This document shows, one piece after another, positions 9,672 through 16,961 of a DNA stretch of 32,310 nucleotides. A model generated the notes under the pieces. The model searched no databases. It was given only the letters and a program-made list of their open reading frames with translations, and was not told the DNA's origin. Position 1 is the stretch's first letter; each line of letters begins with the position of its first letter. Made by a program: the position numbers and the translations under genes. The stretch lies in assembly GCA_009379795.1 (NCBI GenBank), contig WHTC01000011.1, positions 1-32,310 of the forward strand. Reading direction: 5' to 3'. This DNA comes from Nitriliruptorales bacterium. Lineage in GTDB: Bacteria; Actinomycetota; Nitriliruptoria; Euzebyales; Egibacteraceae.

Positions 9672-10796
9672 TCATCGCCGGGAGGCGAGGTCGGCGAGAA
9701 TGCGCTCCAGGTCGGCGGTCACCACCGGCCACGCCCAGGACTCCTCGACGAAGGCGCGGCCCGCGCGGCCCATCGCCGCACGCCGCTCGGGGTCGGCGAG
9801 CAGGCCGGCGACCGCCGCACCGACCTCGGTCGGCGAGCGCCCGTCGACCACGAAACCGGTCTCGCCGTCGCGTACCGTCTCAGGGGCGCCGCCGGACGCC
9901 CCGGCCACCACCGGCACGCCGCAGGCCTGCGCCTCCAGGTAGACGATGCCCAGCCCTTCCACGTCCAGCCCGAGCTTGCGGGTGCGGCACGGCATCGCGA
10001 ACACGTCGGCGGCGGCGTAGTAGGTGGGAAGGTCGCCCCAGGCGGCCTCCCCGGTCAGCACGACCAACCCGTCGAGTCCCAGGTCATGGATGCGCCGTCG
10101 CAGAAGGTGCCGGAGCGGCCCGGTCCCGACGATCAGCAGGCGGGCATCACCGATGCGCGCGCGGATCCCTGGCCAGGCCTCGATCAGCACGTCCTGACCC
10201 TTGCGATGCACCAGGCGTGAAAGGCACACGGTGAGTGGCACGCCCTGGGGAATGCCGTGGCGGGCGCGCACAGGGCTGCCGTCGATCTTCGGGTCGAACT
10301 GTTCGATGTCGACCCCGGGAACGACCATGTGCACCGGCGCGCGGCCGTGCGTCCAGGGCGCCAGTTGATCCCGGGTGAAACGGCTGAGCGCACCAAGAGC
10401 ATCGACCCTCGCAGCGATGCGCGCAACCAGCGGCCCAAGACCCACCCGCGCCATGCCCGCTTCGTGACCCATGGTGAGCGCGAGCGCGGGCAATCCGATC
10501 TGAGGCGCCAGTTCGGCCAGCGGCCAGGCGACGCCGAAGACGACCACCTGGGCGTCATGCTCCCGGGCGGCGGCACGGATGGTGCGAGCAAGCGCGGGCG
10601 TGGGCAGCAGCGGGCGCCGTCCGATCCGGTCGATGCGCCACGCCTGGGCGGCGTCGTAGGCGGTGTCCCCCGCCCAGTGCGCGGTGAGCACGCGGGTCTC
10701 AGACGGGTCCAGACGCCGGACCAGGTTGACCAGGAACTGCTCGATGCCCCCGGGGCGGGGTGGGAAGTCGTTGCTGACCCACAGCGTTCTGGTCAC
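9672..10796 (-). CDS. pimB: GT4 glycosyltransferase, PimB-like mannosyltransferase
   Basis: A 374-residue GT-B enzyme. It has the N-terminal VSNDFPPRPGGIEQFL motif, a nucleotide-sugar domain with VCLSRLVHRKGQD, and the Glu-x7-Glu region in ADVFAMPCRTR followed by DVEGLGIVYLEAQACGVPVVAG, then GGAPETVRDGETG. These blocks closely follow mycobacterial PimB', which adds the second mannose to phosphatidylinositol mannoside with GDP-mannose on the cytoplasmic face of the membrane. That activity is inferred. The GTG start overlaps the stop of the M48 gene (GTGA), and its only ribosome binding site lies within a 16-bp hairpin arm, so expression probably depends on translation of the upstream gene. Confidence 0.82.
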   Translation of the reverse strand: MTRTLWVSNDFPPRPGGIEQFLVNLVRRLDPSETRVLTAHWAGDTAYDAAQAWRIDRIGRRPLLPTPALARTIRAAAREHDAQVVVFGVAWPLAELAPQIGLPALALTMGHEAGMARVGLGPLVARIAARVDALGALSRFTRDQLAPWTHGRAPVHMVVPGVDIEQFDPKIDGSPVRARHGIPQGVPLTVCLSRLVHRKGQDVLIEAWPGIRARIGDARLLIVGTGPLRHLLRRRIHDLGLDGLVVLTGEAAWGDLPTYYAAADVFAMPCRTRKLGLDVEGLGIVYLEAQACGVPVVAGASGGAPETVRDGETGFVVDGRSPTEVGAAVAGLLADPERRAAMGRAGRAFVEESWAWPVVTADLERILADLASRR

Positions 10797-12169
10797 CGCG
10801 GCCTGACTCCCTTTTCCTCAGCCGGCACTGTGGCCGATTGGTCGGTGAGGAAAAGGGAGTCACTCACCCCGAGGCCGGGCCCGAACAGTGCGTAACGCCG
10901 GCCCATCTCCAGGCGCTCGACGGCGGTCGGGTGGGTTCGCCACAGCAGGTGGGCCCAGCGCGGTGGCCAAGGGTCACCAAGATTGGCCTCAGCCAGCGCG
11001 TAGTGCATCGTGATGTACGCCTGCACATCTTCGGTGTACTGCAGGGACGCGAGATCGGCCGCAGCCTCGGCGTCGCGGCTGACCAGGTTGGCCACCGGCA
11101 GGCTCGTCACGTGCAACAGCGCCACGACCAGCAGCACGGCGGGTAGCACCCGTGGGTCGGCCTGGCCGGCCTGCCGTCCGAAACGGACCCGGACGCGCAG
11201 CAGGGCCGCCAGCGCGTAGGCCAGGGTGACCGTTCCCGCTCCGCCGAGCAGCACTCCCCTGAGCAGGTCCCCGTGGCGGTCGTGTCCGAGTTCATGCGCG
11301 ACGATCACCCCAACCTCGTCCGGGGAGCGGCTGGCGATCAGCGTGTCATACAGCACCACCCGCCGTGTGCCGCGGAGTCCTGAGACATAGGCGTTCTCTT
11401 TGGTCGTCCGCCGGCTGGCGTCAGCGACCAGGATGGTGTTGACCGGATCCCCGGCGCGCGCCAGGACCGTCTCGACCTCCGCGCGTAACGGGCCCTCGGG
11501 CAGCGGGGCAAGGCGGAACCACAGCGGCTCCATCACCAGGGGGGAGGCGAGCGCCAGCAGGACCGTCAGCCCCGTGGCGGCGAGTCCCGCGACCGGAGGC
11601 CAGGCACGCGGGAGGCGCCGGACCAACGTGACTCCACCTGCCACGAGCAGCGCCACGGCCAGCCAGGACGTACCCCGGCCCACCAGCCAGTCCCGCGCCC
11701 ATCCGGCGAGGTCCTGCGTGCGGAACCCCCATGCGCCCTCATGCACAAAGCCAGCCCAGAACGACAACGGCAAGCGGCACAGATCGGCGAGGACGACGAC
11801 ACCGAGCGCCACGATGGTGGCGGCACGGGCAGGACGCTGCAGTCCGATGCGCTCGACCACCCGGTTCACCATGCGCCGCCCCCATGGGGTGAGGGCCGCG
11901 GACGCGGGCGCAGCCAGACCGATGAGCAGCGACGCCAGCGCGACGGCGCGCAGCGGAGCCCGGTAGGCCTCGACCCGGCCCAGGAAGGCTGGGGTGAAGA
12001 AGGTCGTTCCGTCTGGGGCAGGACCAAGATCGGGCGCCAATGGGCGGAAGATCTGCGCGCCCACCCCAGCGACCACGACGGCCAGCGCCGCCAGATGCGC
12101 CAGCAGCAGAGGCCAGGCCGGCCGCCGCGCCACAGTGCCAGCTTCTGGGGCGCGCCCGACCAGGGTCAA
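10793..12169 (-). CDS. M48-family membrane metalloprotease (Ste24/HtpX-like)
   Basis: This 458-residue membrane protein has several N-terminal transmembrane helices, a soluble zinc-protease core with the HELGH motif (IVAHELGHDRHGD) and the third ligand Glu in SRDAEAAAD, plus ENAYVSGLRGTRRVVLYDTL, a typical M48 block. THPTAVERLEM near the C-terminus is also conserved in the family. M48 enzymes cleave membrane or misfolded proteins; no substrate is predictable here. The start is probably TTG at 12169, with AAGGAT upstream; start choice is moderate. The last codons form one arm pair of a perfect inverted repeat and the stop overlaps the pimB-like start, so the two genes form an operon. Confidence 0.87.
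   Translation of the reverse strand: MTLVGRAPEAGTVARRPAWPLLLAHLAALAVVVAGVGAQIFRPLAPDLGPAPDGTTFFTPAFLGRVEAYRAPLRAVALASLLIGLAAPASAALTPWGRRMVNRVVERIGLQRPARAATIVALGVVVLADLCRLPLSFWAGFVHEGAWGFRTQDLAGWARDWLVGRGTSWLAVALLVAGGVTLVRRLPRAWPPVAGLAATGLTVLLALASPLVMEPLWFRLAPLPEGPLRAEVETVLARAGDPVNTILVADASRRTTKENAYVSGLRGTRRVVLYDTLIASRSPDEVGVIVAHELGHDRHGDLLRGVLLGGAGTVTLAYALAALLRVRVRFGRQAGQADPRVLPAVLLVVALLHVTSLPVANLVSRDAEAAADLASLQYTEDVQAYITMHYALAEANLGDPWPPRWAHLLWRTHPTAVERLEMGRRYALFGPGLGVSDSLFLTDQSATVPAEEKGVRPR
10805..10861 (-). promoter_or_regulatory. 16-bp perfect inverted repeat covering the pimB-like ribosome binding site
   Basis: In the minus-strand mRNA, GACTCCCTTTTCCTCA (10861-10846) pairs perfectly with TGAGGAAAAGGGAGTC (10820-10805) across a 25-nt loop. 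Both arms lie in the last codons of the M48 gene. The purine-rich 3' arm holds the only GGAG-type sequence before the pimB-like GTG at 10796, so the folded RNA would hide it. Ribosomes finishing the M48 gene would open the hairpin. There is no U-tract, so a terminator is less likely. Confidence 0.6.
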
Positions 12170-12224
12170 ATGACAGGATCCTTCTCACCGAGCGGGTTCA
12201 CCGCCGCGGATGCTGCAGGGTCGC

Positions 12225-12268
12225 CGTTCAGGCTAGCTTGCGCCAGCGTTCAGGCTAGCTTGCGCCGG
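12225..12268. repeat. Tandem 22-bp duplication
   Basis: Two head-to-tail copies of a 22-bp unit beginning CGTTCAGGCTAGCTTGCGCC (12225-12246 and 12247-12268), differing only at the penultimate base (A/G). The second copy contains the end and stop codon of the small Cys-pair gene; the first lies just downstream of that stop. It looks like a recent slippage or unequal-crossover duplication. The 22-nt length is not a multiple of three, but the first in-frame stop precedes the extra copy, so the protein is unaffected. Confidence 0.8.
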
Positions 12269-12447
12269 CGGGCAGGTGTATAGCGGTTCTCCGGGGCCAG
12301 TCCTGCCGCGGACAGCGTCCGCAGCGCCCGCTCCTCGTCGGCGTCGAACACGATGGCACCCTCTGGCCGGTCCAGCAGAAACGTCACGATGCAATCGTCG
12401 CATGCGGCGGTAGCGCGCATCTCGCAGGAGTCGCAGTCGATGAGCAC
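12250..12447 (-). CDS. Small protein with two Cys-x2-Cys pairs
   Basis: A 65-residue protein with CDSC (near residue 5) and CDDC (near residue 16), followed by VTFLLDRPEGAIVFDADEERALRTLSAAGL. Similar short proteins occur in many actinobacteria without known function; the Cys pairs suggest zinc or iron-sulfur binding. The GTG at 12447 follows GGGGAG with good spacing; the frame is open further upstream to 12561, but that part has no Cys/hydrophobic pattern and overlaps the neighbouring gene. It lies between the NYN gene and the M48 gene on the same strand. Annotation as a metal-binding protein is an inference from the Cys pattern. Confidence 0.65.
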   Translation of the reverse strand: MLIDCDSCEMRATAACDDCIVTFLLDRPEGAIVFDADEERALRTLSAAGLAPENRYTPARRRKLA

Positions 12448-12532
12448 GGTGTCTCCCCATGGTCGCCCCGCGCGGCCCTCTGCCACGCCTCGGCTTTCGA
12501 ACCCTAGAAGGCTGATACGACAGGAATACCGC

Positions 12533-13837
12533 TCAGGCGCCTGCGCTGTGCAGGAAGGCACGCGCGGAGGTCACGTTGGCCCCCAGTTCAGCGACATCGG
12601 CGCGCACCCGGCGATCGCTGGTGGCGACCAGGACCGGCTGGTCGACGGCGAAGCCGCGCACCAGCGCCACGATCCGCGTGTCCGCATCCTCCTCCCCGGT
12701 AGTGAAACACAGGCGCACGCCTCGCGGGGGCCGGCCGGTGCCGTGCAGTACCTCGGTGCCGTCGAAGACCACGGTCATCCGCCGATCGAAACGCGCGGCA
12801 AGGCCGCCGGCCAGCCGCAGCAGCCAGCCGCGCTGGTCCTCCAGGGCAGCCAGCGGGCGCCCGGCGGGGTCCTTGGTCAGGTTGTAGCCGTCGAGGAGCA
12901 CCTCGATGCCGGGAACCTGAAGGAGGGCGTGCACCGCCAACGGGTCGTCCTCCAGCAGCCCCGGCGGCAGCCTGCAGGGGCGGCCTGCGGTGGCGGCAGG
13001 GACCTCGCGCGGCACCTTGGCCGGCCCGTGCGCGTTCGGCGGGACGTCCCCGGCGACGTCCTCAGGGTCACCGGCGAGGTCCTCCAGTAACCCGGCGTCC
13101 TCTCCGGTGTCCAAAGGCTCGACCCGCCCTGGCTCCGCGCCCGGCTCCAGTGCCCGGCGCAACCTCCCGGCCAGCGACTCCAGCCGGGCCGCGACCTCCG
13201 CGACCCGCGCGTCGTCCATGCGGACCCGCTCGGTCGCCTCGTCCAGTCGCCGGCGCAGCCGAGCGGTCTGGCGCTGCGCCCGGCGGCGCTCGGCGGCCAA
13301 CTGGGCGCGCAGGTCGTCGCTCTCGGCCTCCAGGGCCGTGACCCGCTCGGCCAGGCGGGTCTGCTCGGCTTCCGTCTGGCGACCGCGCTGCTCCGCCGAA
13401 TCGGCCCGGCGGCGGTGGGCGTCACGCTCGGCGCGTGTGGCGACGAGTTCATGAGACAGCCTCCCGCGCGCCAGCGCATCCGTCTCGGCCTCCTGGCGGC
13501 GAGCGGTCTCCGCCGCCGCGCGGTCCCGGGCGGCGAGGCGATCGGCGCTCTCAGCGGCGACCACCGCCAAGTCGTCCCACCGGGCGCGGGCGGCCAGCGC
13601 TGCGACGGTGTCCTCGGCTCCGTAGGCGAGCAGCAGTCGGCCCGCGTCGGTGGTCTCGGAGGCGACCCACAGGCGGCGCTCCTCCAGTTCCTCCCCCACG
13701 GTCTTCCGCAGGCGCGAGTCAGCTGTCAGCGCCTCGGCGATCGCCCGGCGCGGCCGGCTGGCGGCCAGCCGCTCCGGCTTCCACCCCGCGAATGGCCGCA
13801 GCGCCGTCGGCAGCGAACTGCGATCGGTCCGCTCCAT
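12533..13837 (-). CDS. Coiled-coil protein with C-terminal NYN (YacP-like) putative RNase domain
   Basis: The C-terminal 150 residues form a NYN/PIN-like fold: VLLDGYNLTK, MTVVFDGTE, FTTGEEDADTRIV and VATSDRRVRADVAELGANV, with the acidic residues expected of the metal-dependent nuclease site. The central part (about residues 100-240) is a long Arg/Glu/Ala coiled coil. The N-terminus (SLPTALRPFAGWKPERLA) matches the start domain of actinobacterial NYN proteins. Related YacP/Rae1 proteins cleave mRNA on ribosomes; the activity here is inferred. The first ATG is at 13837, but family-like coding sequence (LADLPTNLWGPLLRAVRRA) continues upstream in frame to the stop of the previous gene without any ATG, GTG or TTG, so the real start may be CTG 13927 or ACG 13942. 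Confidence 0.8.
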   Translation of the reverse strand: MERTDRSSLPTALRPFAGWKPERLAASRPRRAIAEALTADSRLRKTVGEELEERRLWVASETTDAGRLLLAYGAEDTVAALAARARWDDLAVVAAESADRLAARDRAAAETARRQEAETDALARGRLSHELVATRAERDAHRRRADSAEQRGRQTEAEQTRLAERVTALEAESDDLRAQLAAERRRAQRQTARLRRRLDEATERVRMDDARVAEVAARLESLAGRLRRALEPGAEPGRVEPLDTGEDAGLLEDLAGDPEDVAGDVPPNAHGPAKVPREVPAATAGRPCRLPPGLLEDDPLAVHALLQVPGIEVLLDGYNLTKDPAGRPLAALEDQRGWLLRLAGGLAARFDRRMTVVFDGTEVLHGTGRPPRGVRLCFTTGEEDADTRIVALVRGFAVDQPVLVATSDRRVRADVAELGANVTSARAFLHSAGA

Positions 13838-13948
13838 GGCGCGCCGTACGGCGCGGAGCAGCGGACCCCACAGGTTCGTGGGCAGATCGGCGAGGACCTC
13901 GACGGCGCCGGGGGTGGATGATCTCAGAGCGGGATCGGTCGTCTCGGC

Positions 13949-14233
13949 TCACTCCCCCCGCCCCACCACTTGACCGACCGCGTGCGGCTGGCCGGCCGCG
14001 CCCGGCACATCGACGATCTCGATGACGTCGTGTGCGGCTCCGCACCAGCGGCAGCCCACGGACAGCACGGTGACTTCGCTGCGCTCCTCCTCCTCAGCTA
14101 CGCCCGCCCCCGACAGGTCGAAGTGCCAGAAGCGCCGCACTCGCTCGGAGGTCACCACGTCGAAACGCGTGAGGTTCCCGCACGCGCTGCAGCGGTAGCG
14201 CGTTGCGGGCGCCAGCCCCGACGGCTTATCCAC
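13949..14233 (-). CDS. Small zinc-ribbon-like protein
   Basis: A 94-residue protein with CSACGN near the N-terminus and CRWCG near residue 61, enclosing TRFDVVTSERVRRFWHFDLSG and a Glu-rich stretch. Two Cys-x2-Cys pairs at this spacing suggest one zinc ribbon. Proteins like this are common in actinobacteria and lack a defined role. The GTG at 14233 follows AAGGAG at 6-7 nt. Its stop immediately precedes the N-terminal coding region of the NYN protein, so the two are probably co-transcribed. Whether it binds RNA, ribosomes or another partner cannot be told. Confidence 0.75.
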   Translation of the reverse strand: MDKPSGLAPATRYRCSACGNLTRFDVVTSERVRRFWHFDLSGAGVAEEEERSEVTVLSVGCRWCGAAHDVIEIVDVPGAAGQPHAVGQVVGRGE

Positions 14234-14401
14234 ACCGGTCTCCTTCGTATGCCGGGCCTCCTGATGGTGCCGAGGGTAGCTTGGCTGCTCACGGACTCCA
14301 CGGTGGCCTGCGGGAAGCGCAACGGGATGGCGAACAGGACAACCCGCCTCGGCCGTCGCCGGATCGCCCGGTGCCCTGCGCAGGACGCCGGACCGGTGGG
14401 G

Positions 14402-14932
14402 TCAACCGCCACCGTCGCGAGCGCGTGGGAAGGTCGGGAAGGCCAGGCCGGGATGCGCGCCCTCGCGCTCGATCTGATCGACCACCCCCGCCGCCCCGGC
14501 GGCCAGGGCGTCGCGGTCCACTCCCTGATGGGGGGACGGGTAGGGGGCCATGTACGCGACGGACCGGCGCAGCAGCGTCAGCGCGCCGGTCGCGTTGCCG
14601 CGCTGGGTGTGCGCGCAGCCGACCGCCACCTGCGTGACACCCTTCCAGTAGTCCCGGTCGCCGGGATCGATCTCACGGGATTTCCAGATCCATTCGAGAA
14701 ACTCGTGCGCTTCGAAGAAGCGCTGCGCGTCGAACAGCGCGGCCGCCCGGGACAGCGCCTCCCCGACAGTGGACACGACGTCTTCAGGATCGGCGTGATC
14801 CGCCATCTCGTCGATCGCTCCGTAGGGCAGCGGCCGGCCGAAGCGGTCCCGGGGCCGGGCGTTCTCCGCCCGCCCCTGCGCGTTGCGATCACGGTCGGGG
14901 ACCCGGTCTCCCACCAGTTGTCGAGGTGACAT
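14402..14932 (-). CDS. DUF309 domain protein
   Basis: A 176-residue protein. Residues about 60-140 contain the DUF309 signature: RFFEAHEFLEWIWKS, then DRDYWKGVTQVAVGCAHTQRGNATGALTLLRR (quoted here by its two ends, DYWKGVTQVAVGC and GNATGALTLLRR). The family is a small all-helical fold of unknown function. The N-terminal 45 residues are polar and probably disordered. The ATG at 14932 has no Shine-Dalgarno; TAGCCT (14939-14944 on the minus strand) lies 6 nt upstream, so the transcript is probably leaderless. It is divergent from the WhiB gene, and the 14238-14401 spacer downstream holds nothing I recognise. Confidence 0.85.
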   Translation of the reverse strand: MSPRQLVGDRVPDRDRNAQGRAENARPRDRFGRPLPYGAIDEMADHADPEDVVSTVGEALSRAAALFDAQRFFEAHEFLEWIWKSREIDPGDRDYWKGVTQVAVGCAHTQRGNATGALTLLRRSVAYMAPYPSPHQGVDRDALAAGAAGVVDQIEREGAHPGLAFPTFPRARDGGG

Positions 14933-15017
14933 ACACGCAGGCTAGCGGGCATTGGAAGTCCCACGCGGAGCGGATCAGGGGAACCAACGCGGAAAGCCGT
15001 GCGTTGACCGGTTCCAG

Positions 15018-15326
15018 ATGGATGTGTCGCCACCTCCGCCCGCCATCTCCGCCATCTCCGTCACACCGCAAGGGACCGCGTTGCACCACGACGAGGACTG
15101 GGTCCTCCGGGCCGCCTGCCGAGAAGCAGATACGGGACTGTTCTATTCAGCCGACGAGGCCGACATCCGCCGCGCCCTGTCGTTCTGCGCCCGCTGCGAG
15201 GTGCGGCAGGAGTGCCTGAACGTGGCGATGAGCCGCCAGGAGGCATTCGGCGTGTGGGGCGGGACGCCAGAGGCCCACCGGCGGAGGATCTTCCGTCGGG
15301 AGCGGCGGCAGCGCCCAGCCGCATGA
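15018..15326 (+). CDS. WhiB-family iron-sulfur transcription factor
   Basis: This short protein has the four cluster-binding Cys of WhiB factors: Cys34 (AACRE), Cys57 and Cys60 (FCARC) and Cys66 (QECL), followed by the GVWGGT turn and a basic C-terminus (RRRIFRRERRQR) that would contact DNA. WhiB proteins bind [4Fe-4S] and work with the principal sigma factor. Which subclass this is cannot be settled. The ATG at 15018 gives 102 residues but lacks a ribosome binding site; TTG at 15081 follows AGGGA and gives an 81-residue form beginning HHDEDW, and is a serious alternative. It is divergent from DUF309 and convergent with the aminotransferase gene. Confidence 0.87.
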   Translation: MDVSPPPPAISAISVTPQGTALHHDEDWVLRAACREADTGLFYSADEADIRRALSFCARCEVRQECLNVAMSRQEAFGVWGGTPEAHRRRIFRRERRQRPAA

Positions 15327-15356
15327 CCGGCCGCCCACGAGCAACCCGCGCTCCGG

Positions 15357-16430
15357 TCAGCCGCCGGCATCGGTGACGGCGGCGCTGAGACGCCGCACCG
15401 CCTCCCCGATCTGCTCTTGCTGGACGCCGGAGAACGCCAGCCGAAGGTGACGCTCGCCGCCGTCGAGGAAGAACTCCGTGCCCGGGACGAAGGCCACGCC
15501 GTGCCGCTCGGCGGCCGCGTGGACGGCGCCCGCTTCGGTTCCCTCGGGCAGTTGCAGCCATAGGAAGTAGCCGCCCTGGGGGCGGACGTAGCGCGCTTCG
15601 GGCAGGTGTTCGTCCAGCGCGTCGCACATCACCCCAAGCCGCTCTGCGAGCGCCTTGCGGGCAAGTTCCACCGACGCCTCGAAGACCCCTGAGCCGAGCA
15701 GGTCGGTGACGATGGCCTCGGGCAGAAACGACGGCGAGATGTAGGTGTCTACAGCCAGCGCGGTCAGACCGTCGACCAGGGGTTCGGGCACGATGAGGTA
15801 CCCGACGCGCAGGCCAGGCGCCACCGTCTTGGTGAACGAGGTCGACCACACCACCCGCTCGGGTGCGAGATCGTGCAGGGCGGGGACCTGATCGCCCTCG
15901 AAGCGCAGCAGGCGATAGGGGTCGTCCTCGAAGATCAGCAGATCCCGCTCGCGGGCCAGTTCGGCGAGCCGTCGCCGCTTCGGCGGCGACAGCGTGCAGC
16001 CGGCAGGGTTGTGGAAGGTCGGGATGGTGTACAGCAGGTCTGGAGTCTCGGCCTCGGCCAGCGCCTCGACGTCGATCCCATCGGCCTCCAGCGGGACCGA
16101 GGTGATGCGGAAATCCCGGTCGGCGAAATTCTTCAGTGCCCGGTCGTAGGTCGGGGCTTCCAGCGCGACATGCGCCTGGCCGGCGCGCCGCAGATGCTCG
16201 GCGATGAAGGCCACGCCCTGGAGCGAACCGTTGACGACGAGGATGCGCTGAGGATCCACCCCGTGGCGGGCCGCCAGGGCCTCGCGGAGGGGCGGGTAAC
16301 CGCCGCCCGGGCCGTACGCCAGGACGGTGGCGGCTTGGGCGTTCAGAGCTCGCGCAGACGCCTCCCGGATCGCCGGGATCGGAAGCAGGTCGGGCGTGGG
16401 GACGCCGCGCGCGAGGGAGATGACCGTCAC
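15357..16430 (-). CDS. PLP-dependent class I aminotransferase (LysN/2-aminoadipate type)
   Basis: A 357-residue fold-type I aminotransferase. It has YGPGGGYPPLREALA, the NGSLQG phosphate-cup region, TIPTFHNPAGCTLS, FEDDPYRLLRFEG and the PLP lysine Lys201 in STSFTKTVAPGLRVGY, with PQGGYFLWLQLP near the C-terminus. These features fit the MocR-like/LysN clade that acts on 2-aminoadipate, branched or aromatic amino acids; substrate is not predictable. The GTG at 16430 is preferred over the TTG at 16454 because TACGGT (16438-16443, minus strand) sits 7 nt upstream, consistent with a leaderless start. It is divergent from the AsnC-domain gene, which could respond to its amino-acid substrate. Confidence 0.87.
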   Translation of the reverse strand: MTVISLARGVPTPDLLPIPAIREASARALNAQAATVLAYGPGGGYPPLREALAARHGVDPQRILVVNGSLQGVAFIAEHLRRAGQAHVALEAPTYDRALKNFADRDFRITSVPLEADGIDVEALAEAETPDLLYTIPTFHNPAGCTLSPPKRRRLAELARERDLLIFEDDPYRLLRFEGDQVPALHDLAPERVVWSTSFTKTVAPGLRVGYLIVPEPLVDGLTALAVDTYISPSFLPEAIVTDLLGSGVFEASVELARKALAERLGVMCDALDEHLPEARYVRPQGGYFLWLQLPEGTEAGAVHAAAERHGVAFVPGTEFFLDGGERHLRLAFSGVQQEQIGEAVRRLSAAVTDAGG

Positions 16431-16540
16431 GCCTCGAACCGTACTGCTTCGCAAGGCGCTGCCGCGCTCGTCCGCCCGAACGTCGGAACAGGGCCAACCG
16501 GTCCCGGTCCGGCCGGCGCAATCCGACTAGGCTGCAGCTC

Positions 16541-16834
16541 ATGATCACCGCAATCGTGCTGCTCCACGTGGACGTAGCGGCGATCCCCGAGACCGCCCAG
16601 GCGATCGCCGATCTGGACGCGGTCTCCGAGGTGTACTCGGTCACCGGCGACTGGGAACTGGTCGCTATGGTGCGCGTGCACGCGCACGACGAGATCGCCG
16701 ACGTCGTGACCGGCGCGATCGCCAAGGTGCCGGGCGTAACGGCGACCCACACGATGGTGGCCTTCCGCGCGTACTCCACCAGCGACCTCGAGCGCCTCTG
16801 GGGCGTGGGCTTCGACGCCGACGAGGGCGTGTAG
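16541..16834 (+). CDS. Stand-alone Lrp/AsnC ligand-binding (RAM) domain protein
   Basis: A 97-residue protein that consists only of the AsnC C-terminal ligand-binding fold: ITAIVLLHVDVAAIPETAQ, then VYSVTGDWELVAMVRVHAHDEI and PGVTATHTMVAFRAYS. There is no helix-turn-helix. Such single-domain proteins bind amino acids and oligomerise; some influence full-length Lrp regulators or enzymes. TAGGCT (16528-16533) lies 7 nt before the ATG with no Shine-Dalgarno, so a leaderless mRNA is likely. It is divergent from an aminotransferase and convergent with trpD, separated from the latter by a strong inverted repeat. Confidence 0.87.
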   Translation: MITAIVLLHVDVAAIPETAQAIADLDAVSEVYSVTGDWELVAMVRVHAHDEIADVVTGAIAKVPGVTATHTMVAFRAYSTSDLERLWGVGFDADEGV

Positions 16835-16867
16835 ATTCGACGCCGCGCCAATCAACGAGACACCACT

Positions 16868-16915
16868 CAAGATTGAACCGTAGGCCTCGGATATGAGGGC
16901 GACGGTTCAATCTTG
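16868..16915. terminator. 14-bp perfect inverted repeat between convergent genes
   Basis: CAAGATTGAACCGT (16868-16881) and ACGGTTCAATCTTG (16902-16915) are perfect inverted repeats with a 20-nt loop, placed between the convergent asnC-type and trpD genes. The arms are lower in GC than the surroundings and lack U-tracts. It can serve as a bidirectional transcription stop. A small mobile inverted-repeat element is another reading. Confidence 0.55.
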
Positions 16916-16961
16916 GACAGGTGGGCCAGGTGGCGGCCTTCAGGTGGCGGCGCTCAGGCGC

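Noticed and set aside
15324-15359. 7-bp inverted repeat (TGACCGG/CCGGTCA) between whiB and the aminotransferase gene
   Set aside because: Too short with a 22-nt loop to call a terminator with confidence.
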